Part shown: positions 1 to 10,614 of the stretch, piece after piece | Numbering within the stretch: the first letter of the stretch is position 1 | How the letters are laid out: every line of letters starts with the position of its first letter | Assembly (NCBI GenBank): GCA_026075535.2 | Contig: AP026538.1 | Coordinates: 15,694,337-15,758,336, forward strand | Length of the DNA: 64,000 nucleotides | Reading direction: 5' to 3' | DNA from: Tricholoma matsutake | Lineage: Eukaryota; Basidiomycota; Agaricomycetes; Agaricales; Tricholomataceae | Translations under genes and position numbers: made by a program | The notes under the pieces: generated by a model | The model's database searches: none | Seen by the model: only the letters and a program-made list of their open reading frames with translations | What the model was told of the DNA's origin: nothing

Positions 1-1929
1 GGTCGGTGACCACATCAATCAGGTTTGCAGAACCCTCGAAATACTGCTGCCAGTGTTTGAAAGCTTCGAAAATGGCCAAGAGTTCCTTATCATGAGTGTC
101 GTAATTTAGTTCAGCGGGATTGAAGGAGCAGGAATGAAAAGCAACTGGATGGATTTCTCCATCCGCAGTGTAAACCAAAAGGATAGCCGCTAGGGCATAG
201 TCGGAAGCGTCGGTTTTGAGTACCATCTGTGAGTCAGGTACCCATTGTGTTAAGATGGGGGCATGGGTGAATTCTTGTTTGAGCTTTTCAAAAGTGTCGC
301 AGCACTTCTTGTTGAAGTCCCATGGTGCAGATTTCCACATCAAGTAGGTGAGTGGGATGACAATGTCTGAATAGCCGTTAATGAAGTGGCGGTAAAAGTT
401 GCAAAAGCCTAAGAAGGATTGAATGTCTTTAACTTTCCTAGGCTTGGGCCAGTCAAGCACGGTTTTGACTTTATCCTCGGCCATCCACAGTCCATCCAGT
501 GAAAGGATGAAACCCAAATATTCAATGGTGTCTTTGTGGAACTCACATTTCTGTGGGGAGGCATAAAGTCCATTTTTCTGGAGATGGTGGAGGACTTCTT
601 TGACATGAGCCCCATGCTGGGACTTGTCATCAGAATAGATTAGGATGTCATTGAGGTATACGATGACACAAACATCCAGCATGTCGCTGAAGATGTCGTT
701 CATAAACCACTGGAAAGCTGCGGGTGCATTAGTGAGCCCAAAGGGGACCACCAACCACTGGAAGGATCCGTAGCGGGTGCGGAAAGTAGTTTTCCACTCA
801 TCACCTTCAGCGATGCGGACTAGGTGATAAGCATGCCGCAAGTCTATTTTGGTGAACAAGCGGGCTTTGCGGGGAGAGTCAAGTAGGTCGGAAATGAGAG
901 GAAGTGGGTAGCAGTCTTTCTTTGTAAGATGGTTAAGTCCTCGGTAGTCGACACAAAGTCGGAGACTACCATCCTTCTTCTTGATGAAGAGAATAGGGGC
1001 GCCATGCAGTGACTTGGATGGGTGGATGAAACCTGAGCAGATGTTTTTGTCAATAAAGACTCATAAGGCTTCTAATTCAGAGGGGGAGAGAGAATACATT
1101 CGGCCCGGAGGCGGAGGAGTATTGTCTTCTGTCTCTATCTTGAAGTCGTAAGACCAATGCAGAGGAAGGGTATCCACTTTAGTCTTATTAAAGACATCAG
1201 TGAATTTGTGATACTCAGGCGGAATCTTGGAAAGGTCAGAAGAGTTAGCGGAATGGGCGGAGTGGGTGGATAACCCTTCTGGAGCGAAGGTCATCTGAAA
1301 AGCTACTGCCCCAGGAAGTTTGCTAGCATGCGCATAAGCAGCAGCATTGATGAAGGAGATGTCGGGAGGTGTAAACTTAGGAGGAATGGGGGGTTCGGAA
1401 AGTGCGGAAGAGTCAAGGATTTCTACCAGAAGATTCAGGGACAAAGGTGATGTCAGGGGTGCTGGACCTCTATGATCTGCAGAGCGGAAAGCGAGTTGGC
1501 TTGAAGACCAGTCAATCAATGGATTGTATTGCTTCAGCCAGTTATGACTGAGTACGGCAGAACAGGAAGAGTTGAGCGAGGTTACATAAAATGACAAATT
1601 GAATACTTCACCAGCAGGGAAGGTGACCAGAAGTTTGACAATCTGAGTTATGGTGGAGTTGCAAGTTCCATCAAAGAGTCGTAAACTGATCGGGTTAATG
1701 GATTCCATGCTGAGTTGGTTATTCAACATGAAAGAGGAGTCAAGGAAGCAGTGGGAGGAGCCAGAGTTGATAAGGGTTCGGAAAGGGGTGGAAGATTCGG
1801 GAAAGGTTAAAAGAATGGTTAAGGAGTCAGGGTTGGAAAGAGCGGACACATTGAGATGAACATAGGCAGCCAAGTGGGTAAGGTCAACACAACCCCCAGC
1901 CCCAATGGCTGTATTCTGAGGGTTGCGGA
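1..1929 (-). pseudogene. pol: gypsy copy 1 protease-reverse transcriptase-RNase H (partial, dead)
   Basis: Translation from 1929 downward gives a retropepsin-like domain, RT and the start of RNase H (TDASDYALAAIL, then HDKELLAIF near base 100). The protease motif reads LINSGSS where copy 2 has LIDSGSS, so the catalytic Asp codon (1766-1768) is Asn. The RT active site reads YLND (647-658) instead of YxDD. A TGA stop at 1061-1063 replaces an Arg codon that is CGA in copy 2. The rest of RT stays open to base 1, with recognisable [21 protein letters not shown] and FLGFCNFYRHF blocks. Integrase would lie left of the window. Confidence 0.9.
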
Positions 1930-3129
1930 CTATTTTTCCGAGTCCATAGTCTCAGGAACAACAGTGGATGCATGGGCTTTTGCGGCTTTGGATTTCGGGC
2001 AGTTTCCTGCTACGTGCCCTTCCTCACCGCAGTAGAGACAAAGTTGTTCTCTCATGCGATGTTCTTGTTCCTCCCCAGTAAGCTTGCCGTTCTTCCCCAA
2101 CTTATTGGAGATGGATGACTTGGGCTTGTCCCGGGAAGTGTTCTTTGTCACAGAAGACTGCTGGTTGGAGGTGTTACCACAGGCAAAGTTTGAAGATGCT
2201 TGGTTTGTCGATGGGGAAGGGCTTTTTGAAGAGTCCTTCCGACTAGAGTTAGTGATGTTACTGGAATTCTTTGTTTCGAAATGGGATTCGTCTTCTTGCA
2301 TCCAGTAGATGTTGTTGCTGTCCTGTGCTTTCAAGCGCAGTTCTGCGAGAGTATTGGGTTTACCACCCCAGAGAACTTCTATGTGAAGCCGGAGCGGAAG
2401 ACCATGGAAATAGCAGTCATGAAGGGCTGCTTCATTCCAGTTGACCCTAGAAGCTATTTCCCAGAAGTGAATGTTATATTTCGTGATATGACCGCCTTTC
2501 TTCATTGCTAAATCAGAGAGAGCTTTTTCCGCATCTCCGACCAGGTCGTGTGGACCGAAATTGCTTTCCAGCTCGGTGAGGAAAGCTTCGTAGTCCCACA
2601 TCCAGTGTGCGGAATCTGTCGGGTCATTCAGACCAGGCTCAAACCAACTGAGAGCTGATCCCTTAAGATAAGAAAGGATGAATATGATCTTTTTCTCATC
2701 AGAGGAAAATACATGTGGACGGTCACAGAAATGAAGATTGCAGGAGACTGAGAAGTCTCTAAGTTTTTTCGGATTGGCACCATCGAAAGTGTCGGGGTCG
2801 CGAACTTTGATTTTTTTGGTCTTGGGTGTGTTATTCTGATGAAGGGTGTGGATACTCTCCGAGAGGTTGTAAAGGACATCTATGAACCTATCCCCTGGGT
2901 CAGGGTTTTCCCCCATGGGAGGTTGATCCCCAGGATCATTGGGATCGGGGTCACCCCCAGGGCCGTCAGGACCACTATGGTTGTCGGGTCCACCAGGGGG
3001 TCCGTCCTCTAGACCAGGATCTTCCAACCCGAAGGGTTCAGGCTGGTTGATGCCTCCTACGTACTCAAGGGGAGTTCTTGATCGAAAACCTTCTGGGTTG
3101 CCGGAAGGTTGCGAGGCACAGGTGGACAT
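1930..3129 (-). CDS. gag: gypsy copy 1 Gag (capsid plus zinc knuckle)
   Basis: This is an open 399-residue frame. The N-terminal third is rich in Pro, Gly and Asp. The middle is a Ty3-type capsid segment (about 100-270), with SALSWFEPGL and FLTELESNFGPHD followed by the helical SDLAMKKGG region. A Ser/Asn-rich linker leads to one CCHC zinc knuckle near residues 363-376 (CLYCGEEGHVAGNC), which binds RNA during packaging. The frame ends in SEK-stop. Protease-pol follows in the -1 frame relative to gag, overlapping the stop, so a programmed frameshift is possible, but no textbook slippery heptamer is obvious. This is the only intact gypsy gene in the window; the copy 2 equivalent (57103-58269) carries several stops. 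Confidence 0.88.
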   Translation of the reverse strand: MSTCASQPSGNPEGFRSRTPLEYVGGINQPEPFGLEDPGLEDGPPGGPDNHSGPDGPGGDPDPNDPGDQPPMGENPDPGDRFIDVLYNLSESIHTLHQNNTPKTKKIKVRDPDTFDGANPKKLRDFSVSCNLHFCDRPHVFSSDEKKIIFILSYLKGSALSWFEPGLNDPTDSAHWMWDYEAFLTELESNFGPHDLVGDAEKALSDLAMKKGGHITKYNIHFWEIASRVNWNEAALHDCYFHGLPLRLHIEVLWGGKPNTLAELRLKAQDSNNIYWMQEDESHFETKNSSNITNSSRKDSSKSPSPSTNQASSNFACGNTSNQQSSVTKNTSRDKPKSSISNKLGKNGKLTGEEQEHRMREQLCLYCGEEGHVAGNCPKSKAAKAHASTVVPETMDSEK

Positions 3130-4067
3130 GAGGTTGGCACTAATTGAGGGAGCTCCTGAGCCGATTTGTCAAAAGATGTTTGAGGGTCTGGAAGACACTC
3201 CAAAAGTAGTGGCAGGTCAAGGGTCGGAAAGGGTGGATCGCTGGATTGCAGAGATCCCTGGAATAGTACTGGCGCATTGGGAGTTTCTTGTTGTGCGCTG
3301 GTGGGTCTCAGTAGGGGTCATAGAGAGGAAATGGACGAGTGAAGTGTGAGTTCGTATATACTGTTAAGAACTGATCCTAGAGGCCGCTTTGGAATCTGAC
3401 TGGACACTGCGGGTGATGATAGCAGGAGATTGTCAGGTCGATGCGGATTCTGCGGGAGGGGGAATGGAAAGGACTTGGCTTCAGCTTGTAAGAAGCTGCG
3501 CCCTTCACCTCGTCTGGTGTCCTAATTTCAAGTCGAGGGTTTAGAGGTAGGAGCAGGAAAGTGCAGGTAAATGCAGGGAGGAGTACAGAGGGACTTAGGT
3601 TGAGTTCAGATGAGACTAGAACTTTGGAGGGAGACTAGAGGTTGAGTTGAATGTAGTTCAGACTCTTAGAGGACAGGGGTTGGAGTAGAAGGAGGTTTTA
3701 GATTGGCAGGGTAAAGTCGAGTCTATGTCAATATATGAACTAAAAAATACAAGGCAAAACTAACTAAGCTTAAATACTGTAGTCCGGAATAATGCAGAAC
3801 AGGAATGAAGACTGTGGCAGTGTCTCGACTGCGTAGATAAATTACCTACGGGAGCCACACAGGAATCCGTAGTTGAATTTGCAATAGAGATGGCAGCCTT
3901 GGAAAGGCAGCCGTGGATGCTGTACAAGGCGGCCTGATGCACAGCAGCGTGGGCAGTGCAAGGCGGCTGGGAATGAAATCAGGAGGCATAGACAAAAGTC
4001 ATGTTCGACGTGCGGGAAAGAGTCGGATGGATGCAGGTTCCGATCGGGCAAGGAACGGTTCTTGACA
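3130..4067 (-). repeat. 5' LTR plus untranslated leader of gypsy copy 1
   Basis: This region aligns with 54290-57102 of copy 2 once the B5 insertion is removed. It starts with TGTCAAGAACC on the minus strand. The inner LTR boundary and the primer binding site could not be fixed by eye, so the entry covers LTR and leader together. A TATATA-like stretch near 3352-3360 may belong to the promoter. Confidence 0.6.
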
Positions 4068-4617
4068 TGGTGGTTCATTGTTCATTGTTGTCCTCTCCCC
4101 CTCGTGGTTCCTCGTCCTCATCCCCGTCTCCTGTTTGTCATTTGTTGTTCCCCTTCCCTATCGTCGGCTGCTAGCACTCGCAATCCACCCCACGAGCAGT
4201 GGCTCACAGGGCTGGGGCGGGTGCTGGGTCATTCGTCGTCTCCGTCATTGTCAAGTAGTACAAATCACTGTAATGTAGAAAATCGAACAGTTTGTTAATT
4301 GAAACAAACAAACAACTTACCATTGTTGACCTGACACTGTAATCTAGAAAAAGAACATCTAGTTAGTTGAAAGAAACAAAAAAACTTACTATTATGATGG
4401 GCGATGCAAAGTCAAGCATGGTTGAAGAGGTAAAAGTCATGTCTGATCAGTGTACTGGTAATGGCCAGATCCGGCAATTCAAGCAACCCGTCAATACCTG
4501 TGACACTGCCAAAATGGGTATGGTATGTCACAGGTCCGGCATTTTGGCAACCGTACCTGTACCTGTCAAACCTGTGGGCCATTTACCGCAGGTTTACCCA
4601 TACCCATGCAACACCCT
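4068..4617 (-). repeat. core fragment of a non-autonomous DNA element with two intron-like modules
   Basis: This fragment carries one class-A palindrome (CACGAGCAGTGGCTC, about 4186-4217) and two minus-strand intron-like units at about 4268-4320 and 4337-4389. Each has GTAAG at its 5' end, a CTAAC- or TTAAC-type branch region and ACAG at its 3' end. The same modules fill elements A, B3, B4 and B5. Neither terminus is present: gypsy copy 1 lies on the left and a Helitron fragment on the right. About 4470-4617 has a diverged array of CAGGTnnGGC-like words. It is assigned by resemblance only. Confidence 0.55.
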
Positions 4618-5879
4618 AGTGATAACTGATGATTCCACAACTGAACACATAAAGAAAAAGGCAAAAACCAGTCAAAATACAGCTCACATGGCATATGGTA
4701 GTGCAACATTTCAGATTTCACCTCCCACTGGTTTAATATGGAGTAATAACAGCTGTGCATATGATTCTGTATTTACTATATTATTACTTACTTTGGAGGA
4801 ATAATCCAACACACTGGAAACAATTCTTTTATAGCATGAACTGTAACTTGCTAGAAGAGATCTGTAATGGATTTAATGATCACTCTTATAATTAAACTTC
4901 ATTAGAATCTGTTAGAGACACATTTAGAATGGGTTTAGATGATTTACAATTGGCTGGCCTATGCTGGGGCAGATATACATCGGTGGTCAGGCTCTTAGAG
5001 TACATGTTTAAAGCACCTACAGAGATGGTGTCTTCCCAGCTTACCTGCAGGGAGGGACATTCTATCACCCATAGCCAATGCCACTATATTTATTCATACA
5101 TTTTATCTGCTGGCACAAATCCTTATGTATCAACAACAGACTGGATTCAGAATTACAAAGAAGATTCACACCTTTTATGTCAAGAATGCAATCAGTGCCT
5201 TCAGTGCACTTACTCATTTTCAAGAATTCCAGATCTAATTGTATTTGAGTTTGAAGGCAAGGAAATATGTATAGATCCAGAGGTAACAATTACTTCTAGA
5301 GATAATCAATCTTGTACTATGAAACTACAGGGTGTTATATACTATGGAGAACTGCATTACACTTCACATGTCATGATCAATGAAAAAATATGGTTTCATG
5401 ATGGCATTTCTACTGGTGCCAACATGGAATATGATGGATGATTACTACCCACTACAGATCTTCTACATTGCAAAGGAAAACAGGCAAACTTTGCTATTTA
5501 TGCCTAATGGTATACAGTATGAGTCATGAAGCTTTCATCCTGCAAAAATTTCAAAAATGCTGTCCTGCTTCATTAGTAATTAGTGTTACTTCAATACTTG
5601 CTACTTGCTTGATATATTATGCTAAAACCTTTTTTTGGTGATATCACCTCTGCCTTGTTACCTGATTCTACTAGATGGCACCATGCTTTGTGATTTTCAG
5701 GCTATTGTGTTTTAGTCCTATACATTATTCCAAGCTCATTGGTAGGTTTTATACCACAAGGTCTACAACTGTACATATTATCTTACTTGCATCAAAAGAA
5801 AATAAATGCAGACACTAAAAAAAAGTCAATGAAGTGAGGACTTGTTCATGCCAGGCATAGCCATGGCCCAACCTGACAA
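4618..5879 (+). pseudogene. 3' fragment of a Helitron: ubiquitin-protease-like tail and 3' terminus
   Basis: This aligns with 43198-44962 of the large Helitron once the SINE there is removed. It encodes the C-terminal tail only: a Cys box (IWSNNSCAYDSVFTILL, about 4735), a zinc-ribbon-like stretch (LTCREGH ... LCQECNQCLQCTY), then GVIYYGELHYTSHV and WFHDG, which resemble the His box of C19-type ubiquitin proteases. Breaks include a stop near 4803 and a frame change near 5440. The Rep and helicase parts are absent, so this is a truncated copy. Its last shared bases (CAACCTGACAA) match those of the large copy. Confidence 0.8.
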
Positions 5880-6160
5880 TCAATACTTTGTCCTACAAGG
5901 TAGTCTTCACCTACTCACCCATTATTTTTGTTACTCTATCCCATCTCATGGGGACCATCATATACACACATACCATGGTATTATGAGTATAATTATCACC
6001 TTAGAATAGTCCATGAGTCTATGCAAGAGAGGTAGAGAGTCATTATGTTGAGGTAGATCACAGTCACTCACCCAAAGCCCCTAGTATTATATTTAGTGCC
6101 TGTTAAAATGCAAAATAAGATTCTCTTTGGCTAGAGACAGTCCAGACAGTAGGAGAGGCC
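5880..6160. other. spacer without recognised features
   Basis: This is AT-rich sequence after the Helitron 3' end. I see no coding potential, repeat or terminus. Confidence 0.4.
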
Positions 6161-6953
6161 GTAGCAAGTACTAGATAGCATGTTGAACCATCAGGTACAA
6201 CAGCAGATAGCTCGGAGAGTGGGCAAGGCTCTGCACCCTTGTCTGATGCTTATGTCACTGTCAGAGTGGAAGAAGGTTTGAGGAAGACCAAAGGATGACA
6301 AGTGAGAGCTCCTGAAGGTTCAATGCGTATGGTGGTTCGACAATCAAATTGTGTGGCTGAATCAGCAAGAGCAAAATCTGCTCAAGCATCTACTTCAGGG
6401 CCAATACTTATCAAGGTGCCCCCAGGTGTGAAGCCATCAGCCAGATATTGTTACAAGGTTTTACTGCCTGTAGAAGACCAAGGCGAGAAGGCACTGGAGT
6501 GGCTGGGGGAACTGGAAGACATGTCTGGCAAGGTTGGTGGCTCTCAGGACATCACTGCAATCCAGGCAGGTCCAAAGGCCCTCTCGGCAACAAAAGTCAG
6601 TCAGAAGTGGGCAGCAACCAGTGAAGCACCAGGGGCCTCAGAGCATGCCCAGATTCCTCCTCTCGCATCAGCAGTGGACTTCTTGCCCACTCACATTGAT
6701 GAACTGCAGAGCTGGGGCCTGCTTGATGCATGGCAAGACAACGTGGCAATGAAGGCACAGGTGGCTGAGCCATGGACAGGGGAGGTTGGGGGGAAGCTTC
6801 CCTTGCTGATGACAGTTGAACTGAGAGCATTGATGTGGGCAGAGAAGGGAAAGGAAAGGCAGTGGCAACCCCAGTCTCGAGTCCTGTTGCCAGGAACCCT
6901 TTTTGCCATCAGTCAACACAGGACATCTACCATACACGCGATGCAGACACAGC
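6161..6953 (+). pseudogene. unrecognised gene-like sequence, upstream part
   Basis: An open frame runs from about 6302 to the edge of element A at 6953. It encodes about 217 residues rich in Ala, Gln and Ser, with the segment ARYCYKVLLPVEDQGEKALEWL omitted in part here, followed by SAVDFLPTHIDELQSWGLLD. I do not recognise it; composition and position would fit a degenerate retroelement gag. Removing element A and one 8-bp duplication joins it to 8586-9435, but the joined frame meets a stop soon after, so it was probably already decayed. Confidence 0.35.
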
Positions 6954-7747
6954 TAGTGTTTTAAGGTCCAGTTCGGTCCAGTTTTTAGACCATGATGGGC
7001 CACAACTGCAACCGCAACCAGTTGGGACTGCACCCTCATATCTATGTAACTGGACTGAACCACCTAGGACCGGTTCATGTCAGTCCGGTTGCGGTTCATC
7101 AACCGATCTCAACTGGTCCCATCAAGGACCAGTTTGGACCAGTTGCTGTCGGTCCTGGCACTGGTCTGAACTGGTCTTACAATACAAAAAGTAGTCTACT
7201 AACTAATTTTTACTTTGTATTAAATAAAACTAATTACATGATACCCTGCGAGCAGGCTTGCAGCAGTGACAGGTTTCTGAATGAACAAAAAAAGAAAATA
7301 TGAAGAAGAACAGAAAAAAACGGCCCTGCGTCTCACGTTATAGCAAGTGGGGTCTCATTGTTGTCCCCGTGTCATTGTTGCCCCCATGTCATTGTTGTCC
7401 CCATTCATTCCCTGGTGTTCATTGTCCCAGCATGGCTGTCCTCATGCTCACAGTTGTCCCTGTGTTGTTGTCCCTGCTGTTCATGTCCCCAATGTTCGTT
7501 GGCATAGGCATTGTCATTGGTGTTCATTGTCCTGATTACCATCGTCGTCAGCACCACCATCTCCCCCTATGAGCAGTGGCTTGCAGGTGGGGTGGTGGCA
7601 CTGTGTGATGTGGCATTCACACAGCATTGTTGTTGAGAAACGGGGCCCGTTGTGGCCCTGCGAGCAGATGCTCACAGCAGTGGCATAGGGCACAGGGATC
7701 AGAGATGGAGTGGGGGCCACGAAACATTGTTACCAACAGGTAAGAAC

Positions 7748-8013
7748 CTAAAACAAAAAAGAAATGTTAGTTAGTAGTAAGAAACAAATCATAGAAAAAC
7801 ATACTCTATGGCCCAAACGACATTAGTCGTTGTTTGGGCCTGCAGGGTGGTGTATCCATTATTGTTGTTGTTGGCATCGGCTGGCGTTGGCGTTGGTGCA
7901 CATTGTGGGAGTGTGGGGCAGTGGGCAATGTCGTTATCAAAAGGTTAGATTCTAAAAAAAAGAAAACAGATTAGTTAGTACAGAAAAAGAAATCAACCAT
8001 ACTACAAACATAC
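7748..8013 (-). other. two intron-like modules of element A
   Basis: On the minus strand, 7804 to 7748 reads GTATGT ... ACTAACTAAC ... TTTTAG (57 nt), and 8013 to 7952 reads GTATGT ... TACTAACTAA ... TTTTAG (62 nt). Donor, branch site and acceptor all fit fungal spliceosomal introns. Each donor lies within 5-6 nt of a CCCAAACGACG palindrome. Confidence 0.65.
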
Positions 8014-8050
8014 CTCTGGGCCCAAACGACGCTAGTCGTCATTTGGGCCC
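7810..8050. repeat. class-B palindromes of element A (two)
   Basis: Inverted repeats lie at 7810-7840 and 8018-8050. Stems begin GGCCCAAACGAC and pair with GTTGTTTGGGCC or a close variant; loops are about 7 nt. They belong to a group of nine in the window. Confidence 0.8.
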
Positions 8051-8585
8051 CCCCGTGTGTCCTTTCAGTTGCAGCACATCATTTTTCAGGTTGGTGCAGT
8101 GGGTGTTGTGGGTGGGTGGATAGAAGAGTGGGGGAAGTGGCATTGTGGGTCACTGGTAGTCATGGGAACCATTGCACAAAGTGGTGCCACTTTGTTATTT
8201 GGGCAGCACACATGACCAAAAGGTCCGTGCACAGCCACAGAGCTATATAAACCCTCACTAAATGAATACTTTCCCCCTGGGCATGTCCCACTTCAATATA
8301 TAATGGTAGAAATAGTAAAGATTAATAGTATCTACATTAGTTTATTGTTTGTAACTTCGAGTACATCTGTAATATTTTATATACTGTGAGAAGACCGGTT
8401 GCAACTGATTGCAACTGGTCTTTGAACAGTTTTCAAGTATTTTCAAATCAAGGCAACCGGCAACTGGGCTGGTGCCAAATCTGGGCAACCGCAACTTAAA
8501 AATGGACTGGACCGTGTGTCAGTTTGGTTCAGTCCTCAGTCTTTTGTTGGTCCTATAGACCAGACCTTCAAACACTAGACACAGC

Positions 8586-9435
8586 CTGGTCAGTAGCACA
8601 GGGCTTGGTGCTGGTGGGAAATAAAGGCTGACTGGTAGGTTATACCCCAGTAGGCAGAGTTGCATACAAAGTGGTCTCCCCCAAAGTTAGGGAATCAAGT
8701 GTGGAATGGAAGCTGTTTACAGAGTATTTGGAAAACACGCAAGGCGCTGTGCATACACTGCAGAATTTACCGCATCTAGGGCCATGTAGTGCCCAGGATG
8801 CTTTATGGGCTCGCATACAGCCAGGACAGGGTACCCCTCTTAACATAGCAGCAGTGCATGCGTGCATAGTGCCAGGACTACAGGCTCCCCACATTACTAC
8901 AGCGGCTTGCATGCATGAACAGCTAGGTCAGTGAACTGGGTTATTGTGTGGCAGCATGCCCTTACATTGCTGCAGTGGCAAGTGTTTTTGTAGACAATAC
9001 TACAGCAGCTCCCATGCCCGAACAACCAGCATGCTCTTACACTGCTGCAGCGGCAGATGTTTTTGTAGACCCTGCTACAGCAGCTTGCATGCATGAACAA
9101 CCAGCAGCAGGTGTTTTTGTAGGCCCACAGATGGCCACAGTGTCTCGCATGCATGAACAAAAGCCAGCACAGACACCCTCATGTGTGCCCCACATGTCTG
9201 CGCCAGCACTTCCTGCTGTAACTGAGCCTAATGAACACGATCAGCACAAACATGCTGTTTTCCCAGCTCAAACATCGGTAGTAAACTCTTTGGCAACCCA
9301 TACAGGGGTGAATGCAGAACTCATCATGGCGATAATGGCTGCATTGGGCATGGGTGGGGCAATACCGGCAGCAGGCAGCAGCACCCCTCTTCAGGGGGGA
9401 GAATATTTCTCTGCAACAATCACAAATGCTATGAG
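8586..9435 (+). pseudogene. unrecognised gene-like sequence, downstream part with imperfect protein repeats
   Basis: This continues the stretch interrupted by element A. The frame 8948-9445 encodes two imperfect repeats built on AACPYIAAVASVFVD / ACSYTAAAADVFVD followed by A.MHEQPA. They come from an 80-90 bp DNA repeat with GCATGCATGAACAA words between 8850 and 9160. A Met/Ala-rich C-terminus follows and is cut by element B at 9436. I do not recognise a family; the repeats could be a minisatellite rather than protein. Confidence 0.3.
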
Positions 9436-10039
9436 TAGTGTTTAAAGGTCCAGTTTGGTCCGGTTTTTTGACCTCCAAGAGGGGCAACTGGCAACCACAA
9501 CTGCAACCAGACTGACCCAGATATGGGGCAACCACAACTGAACTGAGTAGGACCGGTCCACATCGGTTTGGTTGCCCCCCAAAAAACCAGTTAAGACCGG
9601 TCTTAGTCACCATGAGGAGTGGGTTCCTTTCCCATGATGATATACCCCACGAGTCATGTCACCATGAGGTGTGGGTTTCTCATTTCTGTAATAATTTTGT
9701 ACATCGTGGGAAAAAACCCGCGAGTCATGTCGCCATGAGGTGCGGGTTCCTTTCCCGCGATGATATAACCCACAAGTCAGGTCATCATGAGGTGCGGGTT
9801 TCTCATTTCTGTAATAATTTCATATCTTTTCAGCAAATTATTACGGATATGAGCAACCTGTGCCTCATGGTGACATGACTCATGGGGTATGTCCTCGTGG
9901 GAAGGGAACCCGCACCTCATGGCGACCTGACTCATGGGTTTTTTCCCGTGATGTACACATCTTTTATGCACTGCAGAAAGACCAGTTGCAACTGATGGCA
10001 ACTGGTCTTTTAACAGTTTTCAAACATTTTCAAAATGAG
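9436..10039. mobile_element. element B: TAGTGTTT-terminus element, right part cut off by element C
   Basis: It begins TAGTGTTTAAAGGTCC, like element A, with the same subterminal GGTCCAGTTTGGTCC-type repeats. Its right subterminal zone (9975-10039: GACCAGTTGCAACTGATGGC, then ACAGTTTTCAAA) matches element A at 8392-8450. At 10040 element C begins, so B was interrupted there. Its outer right end and target duplication partner (expected GCTATGAG) were not found in the window. Confidence 0.75.
9607..9965. repeat. large inverted repeat built of a duplicated ~115-bp unit, core of element B
   Basis: Units beginning GTCACCATGAGG or GTCGCCATGAGG repeat directly at about 9607 and 9723. The part after about 9838 is the reverse complement of the preceding sequence (CCTCATGGTGACATGACTC, CGCACCTCATGGCGACCTGA). 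The left arm is about 225 bp and the right about 125 bp. Sub-motifs such as ACCATGAGG and CCCACGAGTCATG are themselves near-palindromic. No coding role is apparent. Confidence 0.75.
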
Positions 10040-10062
10040 GAGGTCTTTACACTCCCCCACCT
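10040..10062. repeat. left terminus of element C (GAGGTC type)
   Basis: The sequence GAGGTCTTTACACTCCCCC also occurs, reversed, at the right ends of B3 and B5, and with one change at the left end of B4. The 8 bases before it (10032-10039, AAAATGAG) would be the target duplication. Confidence 0.85.
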
Positions 10063-10065
10063 TTC

Positions 10066-10320
10066 CCATTGGACTGACCAGAGTCCAACCAGACTGACCA
10101 GAGTCCTATCGGAGTCTGACTGGAGTCCACCAGGACTGTTCACCAGCCAACTGCCTGCAAAGTTGCCAGTCCAGTCCCAGTCCAGTCTGACCGGACTCCG
10201 AGTGGAATCCACTCAAACACCGGATTCCACTCAGACTGGTCCAGTGGAGTGAGTCCAGTGGAGTCCAACTGGAGTCCCACTGGAGTGAGTCCAACTGGAG
10301 TCCAACCGGAGTCCGCACCA
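10066..10320. repeat. subterminal 10-bp-period array, left end of element C
   Basis: Repeats of ACTGGAGTCC-like words (GACCAGAGTCC, ACTGGAGTCCAACCGGAGTCC) have spacing near one helical turn. Their position between terminus and tRNA-like unit is the same in B5. They are candidate transposase binding sites, by inference. Confidence 0.7.
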
Positions 10321-10360
10321 ACTGATTATTATTATTATTAATAACAGAAAAATATTTTGA

Positions 10361-10437
10361 CCCACACGAGGATTGAACCCTCACCATTTTACTTACATAA
10401 CATAACAGTCACACATTAACCACTACACCACCTAGGC
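10361..10437 (-). tRNA. tRNA-like Pol III unit, left end of element C (degenerate)
   Basis: The minus strand has an A-box-like TGGTGTAGTGGTTA and a B-box-like GGGTTCAATCC about 45 nt apart, then TATTTTTC as a possible Pol III terminator. It resembles the unit at the right end of B5. It reads toward the element's left end. The anticodon arm is enlarged and I could not fold a standard cloverleaf, so this is tRNA-derived rather than a proven tRNA. Confidence 0.55.
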
Positions 10438-10614
10438 ATTTATTGGTGCTTGAATACATAACACTATCACTATCACCCAGTTTACGCACGCTGCCACAGC
10501 TGCAAAATTCACCAACCGCTGCACTGCCACAACTGCCACATCAACCATTACCACCAACTGCTCAACTGTCACAACACCATCGCCACCCATCCATGTCAAC
10601 AATGCTATCAAAAC

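Larger units (their letters stand above)
1..4067 (-). mobile_element. Ty3/gypsy LTR retrotransposon, copy 1 (3' part cut by window edge)
   Basis: This is a Ty3/gypsy element read right to left: 5' LTR and leader (about 3130-4067), gag (1930-3129), then protease, reverse transcriptase and the start of RNase H running to base 1. It is the same family as copy 2 at 54290-64000, and the two align over LTR, gag and pol. The outer LTR end is placed at 4067 because the homology starts with TGTCA in both copies. The element lies directly against the core fragment at 4068-4617, so it probably inserted into it. The target duplication cannot be tested because the 3' LTR is outside the window. The copy is dead: pol has an internal stop, and protease and RT have active-site changes. 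Confidence 0.9.
6954..8577. mobile_element. element A: non-autonomous DNA transposon, TAGTGTTT termini, 8-bp target duplication
   Basis: The left end begins TAGTGTTTTAAGGTCC. The right end, read inward, begins TAGTGTTTGAAGGTC. Both are flanked by GACACAGC (6946-6953 and 8578-8585), a perfect 8-bp target duplication. Subterminal zones hold about 10-bp repeats of GGTCCAGTT and GGTTGC types (6960-7185 and 8395-8560). The core (7236-8220) has class-A palindromes, two minus-strand introns (7748-7804, 7952-8013) and two CCCAAACGACG palindromes (7810-7840, 8018-8050). There is no transposase. An 8-bp duplication with a TAG start suits a hAT-like family, but KDZ cannot be excluded. Confidence 0.88.

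Noticed and set aside
1926..1940. A programmed -1 frameshift signal at the gag-pol junction (GGAAAAATAG)
   Set aside because: Pol is in the -1 frame in both gypsy copies, but the heptamer does not follow the X XXY YYZ rule in the gag frame, and no pseudoknot was identified.
6954..8577. Firm assignment of element A to hAT
   Set aside because: An 8-bp duplication and TAG start fit hAT, but no transposase is present and KDZ elements also make 8-bp duplications. It is left open.
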